Shown: positions 12,821 to 21,031 of the stretch, piece after piece | Layout of the letters: each line of letters begins with the position of its first letter | Numbering within the stretch: the first letter of the stretch is position 1 | Source: a virus | Direction: 5' to 3' (one strand) | Virus record (IMG/VR): IMGVR_UViG_3300025131_000463 | Location: 1-22,915 of that record | DNA length: 22,915 bases | Translations under genes and position numbers: made by a program | The notes under the pieces: model-generated | The model's input: the letters and a program-made list of their open reading frames with translations, nothing else | The model's database searches: none | What the model was told of the DNA's origin: nothing

Positions 12821-15800
12821 CTAGATTTCAACGTGGGCGTAGGCGCCCTTTTTGTCAATTATTATTTGAGTGTCCACGCAATCCTTTAAGCTGTCGAGAT
12901 GGGAAATCAAAATAACTGTTTTAAAAAACGATTTAATCAAATCAAGAATACGTATGAACCCCTCCATATTATCTGCATCCAACGCGGTTCCGGGTTCGTC
13001 AAGAATAAATACATCTCCCTTGGGAAGATTAGACACGCTTAAAAGAGCCAAACGAATTGCCATGGCAGCGATCGTTTTTTCTGCTCCGGAACCCATCTCT
13101 AGCGGACGTGGTTCATGCTTAGGATGTTTAATAAAAATATTTAATCGTTTCCCATCATCTTCGAAAAAGGCTTCGAAAGAAACTATGTTAGCTAAAACCT
13201 TTGCAATCTCCTCATTAATCACAGGAAGCTGCTTCTTAATAATATCATACGCAATACCGTTGGAGTGCATGCAGCGCATATAAAGATCATAGGCAGCATA
13301 TTCTTGCTGAATATCTTTTAATTCCTTTTGCTGTTCCATAAGATTGGTCGACTTTTGCTCGAGAGAACCCTTTAGCTTATAATATTCTAAAATCATATTC
13401 TGGCACCTCGTCTCTTGAACAGAAAGAGTTTCAATGGTATCCAAAACCCCCTGTCGCTGATCGGCGAGGTACTCAAAGTTTTCAATGTTCTCTCGATTAT
13501 CTTTATATTCCTCAATCTTTATTCTAATATCCGCAAGTTCGCTTTTATACGATACAATCTTATTCTTTTCTCTCGCATATGAAATCTGTAAATCTTTAAG
13601 ATCGCTTTCTTTTTTCATACGTTCAGCAATAAGATGAGTACTCTCTTGGCGATCGGCCGCAATCTTTTCAGGATTCATATCCTCTAAAAATCTTTTAAGT
13701 TCCTTTGCTTCATTAATGCTATCAAATATTTTAGTATGTAGGTGCGGGGCTTCATTCTTGGCGGTGTGAGCATCGTGGATAAATTTACATTGAGGATACT
13801 CGGTGCCACACGGCACTTCGTTTAATAATTTAAGCTTAGTGCGCTTGGTGGCATAATCTTTCTGCAGACTTCTCGCGTCTCTAACTGCCGCATCCATCTC
13901 TTCTTGTTTTATATCTATCAACTCTTGGTCGCGTTCTAATTCTTCTATATCAAATTTGCTTATATCTTCATCTAGATGTTCAAGAACGTTTTTAAACTTC
14001 TGTATACTGTCGCCTCGGTTTGAATTACTTTCTTCAGCGGCAGTTAGCTTTGACTTTAGTGCTGCTTTCTTTTTTTCAGCCTCGATAATGTCTACCACTT
14101 CATGAGGAATAGAGTCGATGGATTCGTTTACTTTTACTAATTGAAGCTCTTTTATTTCGATCTCTTCTTTAATTCTCTCACAATTTTTTTCTTGCTCTGT
14201 TAACTGCTGATCGGTTTTTATAATTTCTTTCTTAACGCTAAGTATATCCTCTTCGAAATTGCGATCCCCAATCCTACGCAGAAGACCCTTCAAATCGGCG
14301 CTGTCCTCCTTCGCAAGCCTGTACTTCTTCTCGAACACTTCCAGGTCTAGGAACTTAGCTAGAATCTCTTTACGGCGCGTAGAGCCCTCTTTAATGAAGG
14401 ATAGTGAATCTAGCTGCGATGCCATCGAAGTCAGGAGGAAATCCTCTATAGTGCCGAAATGCTTACGAATAGCCGCATCAGTTTTCATTCTGGTAGTGTC
14501 GTTAAGACTGTGGTTTTCGCTCATGATGGGATCAAAATATTCAAAATCTAAATCGGTCTTGGCTTCATCGGTCACCTCTCCCTTTAGCTTCTTAACATAC
14601 TTCTCTGAGCTGCGATTGATTGTATATACCTTATCGCCAATTTGGAGTTCTACCTTTCCAGAGCATGTAGATTTATGCTGATTAATCACGTTTAGATTTT
14701 TGCGCTCATTCTTAGACGTCGTGTTAAATATTGTATAGAGCAATCCATCAATAATGCTGGACTTGCCTGAGAAGTTCTTTCCAAAAATTCCAACAATTCC
14801 ATTTAACTTTTCAAAATCAACTCTATTGTTCTTGCCATAGTTGAAAAGATTGTCCCACTCAAAGTTATTCAGTTTCCAATTAATATTTCTTGCTACGTCT
14901 TCTGTGGCTTCTGCCATCTTATTGTACTTTTGGTTTAGGTTATTGACGCGCTCCATCATTTCACCGGTTGCTTCATAATCTTTAAGATATTCCTTCATCA
15001 ATCTTTCTTGTACAGAAATATCTCGTAGATTTTCCTTATAGAAGCTGTGTCCTGATGCATTAATGCTGCCTCTTTGGCCGGCAGCTCTATTCAGGAATGT
15101 GATGCTCTCTGGAGCAAAGCGATGCTTCGCAACTTCGACTGCTCTCTTCATAACATTCAACGGAAGATTGTTGTTGCTCACAAGCCGTATACGGGCCCCA
15201 GAGGGCACCGTCGTGCCCCGGGGCATCCTACCCTTCGGCGTGAGTTCAATGGTCACAAAGGGCTTGGGGTTAAGCAGCTTGACGTGTCTTACGCTGAACT
15301 CGTCCTTATTTTCTATATCCCATATCAGGAAGCCCTTATCGTTCGTCTCCCCGTGATTTTGCTGCACGATCGATCCGCAGTAGCGTACGCGGCCTTCATG
15401 ATCCAGAATCTGATTAGTCTTGTGAATATCTCCGAGCATTGCATAATCGTGGCCACCAAAAATAGACACGTCGTGATCGCCATGCTCCATTACCCAGCCA
15501 ACATCTGTCTGTACTCCTGCAATCGATCCGTGATAAACGGCAATATTGATCTTACTTGGATCTGACGGTTCTACCCAATTTTCTTCATCGAATATAGAAA
15601 GAACATTCATCGTCAAATCTGAATTCATCTCCACTTCGCCCGAGTTCTTTAACAGATGAAGCCGTGGATGTTGAAGTGCTTCGACGATTGGCGTGATCGC
15701 GTCCTGTCGAGATGAGTTGCGTAGGTTGCCGTCGTGGTTTCCTAAGATTACATAAGTCGGTGCTATATCAGCTAGCGTTGACAAGAATGTCGAGCACATA

Positions 15801-15976
15801 TCAACAAACTCTGGAGATATTTGTGTCTTCGTGTGGGCGATGTCACCGCCGATGTAAATAAAATCTACTTCTTCTTCGCGAAGCGTTTCGTACATCTGTT
15901 CAAATACCTTGCGATATTCATAATGATATTTTAAATTCTTAATGTGGACGTCTGCGCAGTGCGCAATTTTATACAT
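12821..15976 (-). CDS. Fused Mre11/SbcD nuclease and Rad50/SbcC ATPase
   Basis: This 1051-residue protein joins two proteins that are separate in T4 (gp47 and gp46) and in bacteria (SbcD and SbcC). Residues 1-240 are an Mre11-type phosphoesterase: CADVHI (Asp9, His11), YIGGDIAH (Asp45), LGNHDG (Asn80, His81), VYHGSI (His149), GGHDY (His176) and LGDIHK (His185). A capping-like region and linker follow to about 370. The Rad50-type part has Walker A GKNFSGKSS (399-407), two long coiled-coil arms with Cys723 and Cys730 between them, signature MGSGAEK (961-967), Walker B VFILDEPGTALD (989-1000) and a switch His in ISHLD (1026). In T4 the complex processes DNA ends for recombination-dependent replication. 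All key motifs are present, so it should be active. SD is AAGGAA. Confidence 0.95.
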   Translation of the reverse strand: MYKIAHCADVHIKNLKYHYEYRKVFEQMYETLREEEVDFIYIGGDIAHTKTQISPEFVDMCSTFLSTLADIAPTYVILGNHDGNLRNSSRQDAITPIVEALQHPRLHLLKNSGEVEMNSDLTMNVLSIFDEENWVEPSDPSKINIAVYHGSIAGVQTDVGWVMEHGDHDVSIFGGHDYAMLGDIHKTNQILDHEGRVRYCGSIVQQNHGETNDKGFLIWDIENKDEFSVRHVKLLNPKPFVTIELTPKGRMPRGTTVPSGARIRLVSNNNLPLNVMKRAVEVAKHRFAPESITFLNRAAGQRGSINASGHSFYKENLRDISVQERLMKEYLKDYEATGEMMERVNNLNQKYNKMAEATEDVARNINWKLNNFEWDNLFNYGKNNRVDFEKLNGIVGIFGKNFSGKSSIIDGLLYTIFNTTSKNERKNLNVINQHKSTCSGKVELQIGDKVYTINRSSEKYVKKLKGEVTDEAKTDLDFEYFDPIMSENHSLNDTTRMKTDAAIRKHFGTIEDFLLTSMASQLDSLSFIKEGSTRRKEILAKFLDLEVFEKKYRLAKEDSADLKGLLRRIGDRNFEEDILSVKKEIIKTDQQLTEQEKNCERIKEEIEIKELQLVKVNESIDSIPHEVVDIIEAEKKKAALKSKLTAAEESNSNRGDSIQKFKNVLEHLDEDISKFDIEELERDQELIDIKQEEMDAAVRDARSLQKDYATKRTKLKLLNEVPCGTEYPQCKFIHDAHTAKNEAPHLHTKIFDSINEAKELKRFLEDMNPEKIAADRQESTHLIAERMKKESDLKDLQISYAREKNKIVSYKSELADIRIKIEEYKDNRENIENFEYLADQRQGVLDTIETLSVQETRCQNMILEYYKLKGSLEQKSTNLMEQQKELKDIQQEYAAYDLYMRCMHSNGIAYDIIKKQLPVINEEIAKVLANIVSFEAFFEDDGKRLNIFIKHPKHEPRPLEMGSGAEKTIAAMAIRLALLSVSNLPKGDVFILDEPGTALDADNMEGFIRILDLIKSFFKTVILISHLDSLKDCVDTQIIIDKKGAYAHVEI

Positions 15977-15987
15977 GCATGGGTTCC

Positions 15988-16929
15988 TTAAACCAGTATA
16001 GTTCGTTGAAGTAGTTCTTCGAAGTTCATTCGAGTTGTATTGTTTTTTCTATTCTCGAACTCTTTCTTCGGCATCTCTCCAAGATCTTTATACGGTTCTA
16101 TATCTATCTTATACAATTCTACATCATATGTCAAGAGGTTTTTGATAATTTCTAGTGCTTTTCTTTCGGCGTCTGGGTCAAGCGCAATATATACCGAGGC
16201 GTCTTTCTGTACAATCTTTCGGAAGAGATGTGAATCCACACGCAGAGTAGACCCCAACAAAGGAATACTATTGCGCCCAGCCACAATGGCATCGAATACA
16301 CCCTCCACCAAGACTATATTTGAGGTCCAGTCAATAGAAAGATCATTAAACACAACATCTCTATCGACAGGTGGATTTTTATATTTTGGATAGCCGCCAT
16401 CATACGTACGGGAAATAAAGTAATCAACATTTCCATTTTCATTAAACGAAGGAATGATGATTCGATTTCCGTATTCTCCTGTTGAACAGTACCCTATCTT
16501 CCACCAAATAATATCTTTCTTCGCTATACCCCTCTCCTTTAAATACTTCCTCGCCATAAAACCTGTCGGTGGCATTTCTTTATTTGCAAGAGAAATATAT
16601 TCTTTTGGAAGGGGAATGATTTGTTCGGGCTTTTTCTTCTTCTCAAAATGTTCCAGGAGATCCCAACGATCTAAATCGCGATAATCTACTTCTGTATCAA
16701 GCCGCAGCCAATTCTGACGATGTCTATACTCTCCAAATTTTCTGACTACATGATATAGGTTGCGACCGCGGGTGTCACAGACCCAACATTTATATACATT
16801 TTTTGTTAGATTAACTGAGAACTTGGGTTTATGATGACTACAGTAGGGACAATTAAAAAGATACTCCCCATTAGTTCTCCGACAAGAGCCAAGAATTTCT
16901 CTTAGGATGAAAAGCTTTTGTTCTTCCAT
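15988..16929 (-). CDS. DNA primase, DnaG-type with zinc finger and TOPRIM
   Basis: This 313-residue protein has an N-terminal zinc-binding domain (Cys27-x-x-Cys30 and Cys48-x-x-Cys51, in FNCPYCSHHKPKFSVN and YKCWVCDTRG). A primase core follows (RKYLKERGI, GNRIIIPSFNENGNVDYFISR) and then a TOPRIM domain with IVLVEGVFDAI (Glu209) and IALDPDAERKA (Asp251, Asp253). It would make RNA primers for lagging-strand synthesis. T4 gp61 (342 residues) is of similar size and type. There is no helicase domain and no helicase gene nearby. The start lies 28 bases inside the end of the resolvase gene, without a strong ribosome site, which suggests coupling. Confidence 0.92.
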   Translation of the reverse strand: MEEQKLFILREILGSCRRTNGEYLFNCPYCSHHKPKFSVNLTKNVYKCWVCDTRGRNLYHVVRKFGEYRHRQNWLRLDTEVDYRDLDRWDLLEHFEKKKKPEQIIPLPKEYISLANKEMPPTGFMARKYLKERGIAKKDIIWWKIGYCSTGEYGNRIIIPSFNENGNVDYFISRTYDGGYPKYKNPPVDRDVVFNDLSIDWTSNIVLVEGVFDAIVAGRNSIPLLGSTLRVDSHLFRKIVQKDASVYIALDPDAERKALEIIKNLLTYDVELYKIDIEPYKDLGEMPKKEFENRKNNTTRMNFEELLQRTILV

Positions 16930-17435
16930 AAAGCATGTCCCGCGCGAGCCATAACTATGCTGTCGGCTCTATCATAATAACCCGGCTTTGGATTACCATG
17001 CTTTGTATATTCTACCTTAAACGCAGGCATCTTGTCAAGGAGAAACTTTAAAACCTCTTCTTTTGCTTTAGTCCCGCGCGGGATTTTAATCTCATTCAGC
17101 TTCCTTGCTTGACTGGCGCCCAGATATTGCGGATCCATGTGGAAGGTATCCCTAATGGCTACCGATGCCATCCCATTAAATCGCTGTAGAATAGCCATTG
17201 TTTTGCCGCTCGATCCTCCGCTATTAAAAAACACGAATGGCTCTTCAATCCAAATTTCTTGAACCGCTGCTTGCAAGAATCTTATGTTGCCTAAAAACTC
17301 TCTAAATCTATCTATCTTTGCAAACAACCCTTTTTCTTTTCGAAGGTCACAGTGCTCACAAAATATTATTTCACCATGCGAACTAACGCACGAAACACCT
17401 ATAATGCTTGTGCTAATATCAAATCCTAAAAACAT
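16902..17435 (-). CDS. RuvC-like Holliday junction resolvase
   Basis: This 177-residue protein has the RNase H-fold nuclease layout of RuvC: a first acidic strand GFDISTSIIG (Asp6), a second strand IWIEEP (Glu64 or Glu65), a helix with KAKEEVLKFLL and a C-terminal DRADSIVMARAG (Asp155, Asp158). It is close in size to bacterial RuvC (about 173 residues). It would cut branched DNA from recombination before packaging, a job done by the unrelated endonuclease VII in T4. The gene overlaps the 493-residue structural gene's end and the primase start. RuvC-fold phage endonucleases vary in substrate, so the exact target is inferred. Confidence 0.85.
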   Translation of the reverse strand: MFLGFDISTSIIGVSCVSSHGEIIFCEHCDLRKEKGLFAKIDRFREFLGNIRFLQAAVQEIWIEEPFVFFNSGGSSGKTMAILQRFNGMASVAIRDTFHMDPQYLGASQARKLNEIKIPRGTKAKEEVLKFLLDKMPAFKVEYTKHGNPKPGYYDRADSIVMARAGHALWKNKSFSS

Positions 17436-18916
17436 TAAAAATCTAATTTAAGTTTAAAAGTAATATCTCTATTTTCTGTTTTCTTAACAGGAGTGGCCAC
17501 TTTGGCAATTGCGATTAGGTTTTTATCCTCATCATATATGCCAACCTTAGAGATATACGTCGTCTTCTTAAAACTCCCTGTAGGGTCATTATACGACGAA
17601 CTGACAACATTTTTAATAGTTTGTTTGTCACTTTCTATATATCCCGGACCTGAGCCACTGCGGGCTGGCTGGGTTGGCCGTGCAATTTGTCCCGAACTAT
17701 AGCTTAAAAATGTGAAGTTGGCTGAGTTGTTTACTTCACCCATAGGAGCTGTCGCAAACATTGTTAAAACTTGAGTCTTATTGGTCCCAGAGAACTGCAT
17801 AACGAAGGAAGAACTACGTGCCGTAGTTGAGCCAGAAATGCTCTGGCCAAAATAAATCCATTTCGCTCTCTGGTCTGAGCCGGCATCTATATAATCGTCA
17901 ACTGTAGCCGGGGACATGTCCCAACTTCCGGTTAATATAATGAACCCCTCGTTATATAAAACAATGCCAGCTACTTTATCTGCGCTCGCTCCAAAAACTT
18001 CTATTAATTCACCGTTCTTATATTTGTCTTGGAGCTCTCCGTGTAAAGTACCAGTAACATAATATTTTAAACTTACGCTGCCCTTTTTAATTCCGGATCC
18101 AAAAAATATCGCTGGGATTGAAACCATGCCGACATCTATTGCGCCGAGGCCGCCATCGACTCCCGACGAAGCAGTTAAATCTCTGCCGCGGCCACTAGCA
18201 AGGCTACTGTGCGCTATAGAAGAAGAAACAGCAAAATGAGGGCTTAGTCGTCGATAATAATTTATGGTGTTTTTAAGAGCGTAAAGATATGATACGCTTC
18301 CTTTAAAATTAATTCCGTGATCTTCATTATCTACGTAGCCTATCTGAGTATCGTTTGGGGGGTACGTGATGGTGCCATAAGTCGACCAGGCGCTGACCGC
18401 GGAACCCTCGGTGATATCAAAGTCGACACTCCTCGACAAGCTAGCAGGATAAAACTCTTTCGAGATAGATGACGATCGAGGGAGATCCATTACAATAGTG
18501 TTACCAATCTCGAGATCATTATATGCCCGAGTAGTGGTGGTTTTAAACATGATCCTGGAGGCGTCTTTAATGGTCCATGGATAAATTAGACCGGTATTTA
18601 CTACCATATCTGATGTGGGGTTCTGCGCAGTGCCCTGGAGTGGCTGTCCGCCGACGGCGCCACGGGCTAGCGGCTGGGCGCCGCCTTGAGGTAGATTGAA
18701 GCCACCGGGATAGGCGCTAGCCGATCGGTCTACGTTGTACTCATAAAGGCTTAAATAGCCTCCCGAAACATGTCCGACAATATCGTGGAAAGCTCCAGAT
18801 ATAGTTATTTCTTGATTATAATAAGCGCTCCCGTTATAGATTACAAATTCTACAGCGGGGTGGGTTCTGAGAGTGTTAACAAACTTATCAGTGGGCCCAA
18901 AGCGATAGTATGACAT
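17435..18916 (-). CDS. Virion structural protein, paralogue of the upstream gene
   Basis: This 493-residue protein is beta-rich, Ser/Thr/Gly-rich and lacks signal or membrane segments. It shares an order of motifs with the 369-residue protein just upstream: GYLSLYEYNVDRS early, then SGIKKGSVSLKYYVTG, then VAGIVLYNEGFIILTGSW, then a 41-residue C-terminal module (residues 453-493, with VGIYDEDKNLIAIAK and FKLKLDF). Sixteen of 41 positions of that module are identical in an ungapped alignment with the neighbour. I remember related structural proteins in marine phages. It is longer than its paralogue, with an insertion rich in Gly, Pro and Gln (NLPQGGAQPLARGAVGG). The position in the particle is unknown. 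Confidence 0.7.
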   Translation of the reverse strand: MSYYRFGPTDKFVNTLRTHPAVEFVIYNGSAYYNQEITISGAFHDIVGHVSGGYLSLYEYNVDRSASAYPGGFNLPQGGAQPLARGAVGGQPLQGTAQNPTSDMVVNTGLIYPWTIKDASRIMFKTTTTRAYNDLEIGNTIVMDLPRSSSISKEFYPASLSRSVDFDITEGSAVSAWSTYGTITYPPNDTQIGYVDNEDHGINFKGSVSYLYALKNTINYYRRLSPHFAVSSSIAHSSLASGRGRDLTASSGVDGGLGAIDVGMVSIPAIFFGSGIKKGSVSLKYYVTGTLHGELQDKYKNGELIEVFGASADKVAGIVLYNEGFIILTGSWDMSPATVDDYIDAGSDQRAKWIYFGQSISGSTTARSSSFVMQFSGTNKTQVLTMFATAPMGEVNNSANFTFLSYSSGQIARPTQPARSGSGPGYIESDKQTIKNVVSSSYNDPTGSFKKTTYISKVGIYDEDKNLIAIAKVATPVKKTENRDITFKLKLDF

Positions 18917-18924
18917 TCCATTCC

Positions 18925-20034
18925 TTAATAATCCAATCGAACTCTCAAAGTGAATTCATTATTCGGAGACTTCTTTAGAGGCTCCGACAACTTACCAACA
19001 GCCAAAAGTTCATTATCCGTCGAATACAGCCCAACAGTTGTTATATATGAAACTGGTAAATCGGCTGCTTGATTCTTCACGCGAATTTGGCTAGCGCTTA
19101 AATAAGTCGGATTGGCGCTATAGTTAAATTCATTATGGGTTAATCGGCAGAAATAAATCGTTGAATTTAGTTCGGTCGTATTGTTGAACTGAACATTCTT
19201 TAGCCGATTTCTGAAACCATCGCATGCATTATTTATAGTTGAACCGGTTAGCGAACCACTTACGCTGTTTGAGGAAGACAACTGATCGCCAAAAAACTTC
19301 AATGGTATAATACCGTTTGCTTGCTGATCGGTCTGGGTGCTCCCGTAGCCAAAGACGCTTGAAGTTATAACGGCAATACCGGCTTGATAATAAAGAAGAC
19401 CAACCGCAACATTTGAGCCCGTGCCGCCGCCGGAAGAGGTATGCAGCAAGGTATATTCTCCTACTGGCGAATTAACCAAATAGGTTCCCGCATCTGCGTC
19501 CCGGATTGTCATGGCGCCCGTAGGATACGGAGTAGTGGTGCCGCCCGAGTCGACAACACTCCCGGTATAAACGGTCATTTGGAAAGTGCCCTTCTTAATT
19601 TCGTCTTTAGTTAACAACCTAGTAAAATTAACGAAGAAGCAGTCCGTCATTTTCTCGCCGCCATCGGCAATATTACCATCCCGATCAAATCTGCGAACTC
19701 CGCCGGTTACATCAAAACCAACCAGCATCTGAGCCATTTGATTATAGATGTTGATCTTTTTATCATTTTGCACATTGGTTGAGGACGATAATTTTGAAAC
19801 ACTAGAATAGCCCACTGTCAGATCTAAAACGTGATTTGCCGATGAGCTTAAGTAGGGATAGTCATATATCGACTGGAACATGCCGTGTGAAAAAGTTTTA
19901 ACGTTATGCTCGGTGCCGGCAAAATCTGTATATGTGCCAGAAATTATTGTGCCCGTAAGCGGAATAGCCTCATGAAGCATGGTTTTCGTGGACACAGAAT
20001 CTTGAGGTCCAATTTCTTTAAATGATGATGCCAT
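18925..20034 (-). CDS. Virion structural protein, paralogue of the downstream gene
   Basis: This 369-residue protein starts ASSFKEIGPQDSVSTKTMLH. It carries HGMFQSIYDYPYLSSSANHV, IKKGTFQMTVYTGS, GLLYYQAGIAVITSSVFG, NNTTELNSTIYFCRLTHNEF and NYSANPTYLSASQ in order. It ends with a 41-residue module (329-369) containing TTVGLYSTDNELLAVGKL and RVRLDY. The N-E-F-N-Y-S-x-N-P-T-Y stretch is one I recall from marine phage structural proteins. It and the next gene form a tandem pair with 8 bases between them, probably from an old duplication. The role within the virion (tail, neck or head appendage) cannot be told from sequence alone. Confidence 0.72.
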   Translation of the reverse strand: MASSFKEIGPQDSVSTKTMLHEAIPLTGTIISGTYTDFAGTEHNVKTFSHGMFQSIYDYPYLSSSANHVLDLTVGYSSVSKLSSSTNVQNDKKINIYNQMAQMLVGFDVTGGVRRFDRDGNIADGGEKMTDCFFVNFTRLLTKDEIKKGTFQMTVYTGSVVDSGGTTTPYPTGAMTIRDADAGTYLVNSPVGEYTLLHTSSGGGTGSNVAVGLLYYQAGIAVITSSVFGYGSTQTDQQANGIIPLKFFGDQLSSSNSVSGSLTGSTINNACDGFRNRLKNVQFNNTTELNSTIYFCRLTHNEFNYSANPTYLSASQIRVKNQAADLPVSYITTVGLYSTDNELLAVGKLSEPLKKSPNNEFTLRVRLDY

Positions 20035-20049
20035 TTTTTTATCCTTTCA

Positions 20050-20985
20050 TTAAATCGTTTTAATATATCTGATTGGAATATCAATACGATATCCGGTATT
20101 AACACCCGTAACGCGTACAATAGAATCCAAGTAATAGTATGACGAGGCAGCTAAAGTATTGGGGCCGTTGGTAAGAGCCACTGTAGCAGTAGACCCTAGC
20201 GTAGTAAATAAATAAGTACTTGAATTAAGTTCTACACTTGCACCTATTCTAAAAGTTAATTTATTTCCCCTAGAGCCTTGAATTGACGAGGGCTCAGCGG
20301 AATTGGGGCCGGTAGGAATATCTTGTATATAAGTTGTACTATCTAAATAATAACTCGCTATCTGATCATCATCAATAAATGAATATGTAGCACTGGTGGA
20401 AGCGCCCGTACCTGCATATGGGGGAAATATTTCCCCCAAGCGATTATCTATTTCAACCAGATAAGCCGGCTCTCTTAAAATTAGTTGGAGATCGACTGTA
20501 GGCGGCGGTGTCGCAGAATCCAACCCCTGGTCTGTTCGAATTTGATTTTGACTCCCGGCGACCTGAAATCCATTTAATATGCCAGGCTGAAGAACTGTGT
20601 TGTTAGCTGTTAAGTTGTTGACAGTTGTCTGGTCCACCGGGATCACAAAAGAGCCATTGGCATTTCTTGCATTTACCCCCTCTTCAAAAAGCTTAATCAC
20701 CGGCAAACGAAAATGATTACTCTCACCAATGGTAATAACTTTAGAATTCATTGTTGAAGTGTTATTAGTAAATGCCTCTAGTACTGGGGTTTGCATTATT
20801 TTTAAATCATAGTATTGCGCACCACTGAGATGGGTGCCCTCATATAAACTATAATCTATTTCATCATCGCCGAGAGCGAATTTTTTAATATCGAAAGAGC
20901 CGTCTGCTCTCGCTAAGCGATGCCGGCCTGCGTCCGTTAAAACTGCATCCAAAATGATGTCACCCGAGTTGTCTAAGAATCCCAT
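20050..20985 (-). CDS. Virion structural protein with recurring phage N-terminus
   Basis: This 311-residue protein opens with MGFLDNSGDIILDAVLTDAG and continues GRHRLARADGSFDIKKFALG, then DDEIDYSLYE. This N-terminus (an L-T-x-x-G-R-x-x-L-A segment followed by I-x-K-F-A-L-G-D-D-E-I-x-Y) recurs in structural proteins of marine phages I remember. The rest is Asn/Thr/Ser-rich and beta-like. There is no membrane or signal segment. It is preceded by AAAGAGGAAAA and by an AT-rich 12-base element also found at 2517-2528. It probably belongs to the tail or baseplate block, but I cannot assign a T4 counterpart. Confidence 0.65.
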   Translation of the reverse strand: MGFLDNSGDIILDAVLTDAGRHRLARADGSFDIKKFALGDDEIDYSLYEGTHLSGAQYYDLKIMQTPVLEAFTNNTSTMNSKVITIGESNHFRLPVIKLFEEGVNARNANGSFVIPVDQTTVNNLTANNTVLQPGILNGFQVAGSQNQIRTDQGLDSATPPPTVDLQLILREPAYLVEIDNRLGEIFPPYAGTGASTSATYSFIDDDQIASYYLDSTTYIQDIPTGPNSAEPSSIQGSRGNKLTFRIGASVELNSSTYLFTTLGSTATVALTNGPNTLAASSYYYLDSIVRVTGVNTGYRIDIPIRYIKTI

Positions 20986-21000
20986 AAAATTTTCCTCTTT

Positions 21001-21012
21001 CTATAAATAGTA
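21001..21012 (-). promoter_or_regulatory. AT-rich 12-base element, candidate late promoter
   Basis: The minus strand reads TACTATTTATAG, immediately followed by AAAGAGGAAAA and, after 4 more bases, the ATG at 20985. The same 12 bases lie at 2517-2528 before another structural gene. The holin-like gene's leader is similar: TATAGAAAGGAAAA. A conserved leader of promoter core plus ribosome site is possible. As at 2515, the exact TATAAATA core reads on the opposite strand, so its direction is uncertain. Confidence 0.35.
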
Positions 21013-21031
21013 ATTAAATCGATAAGTTTCC

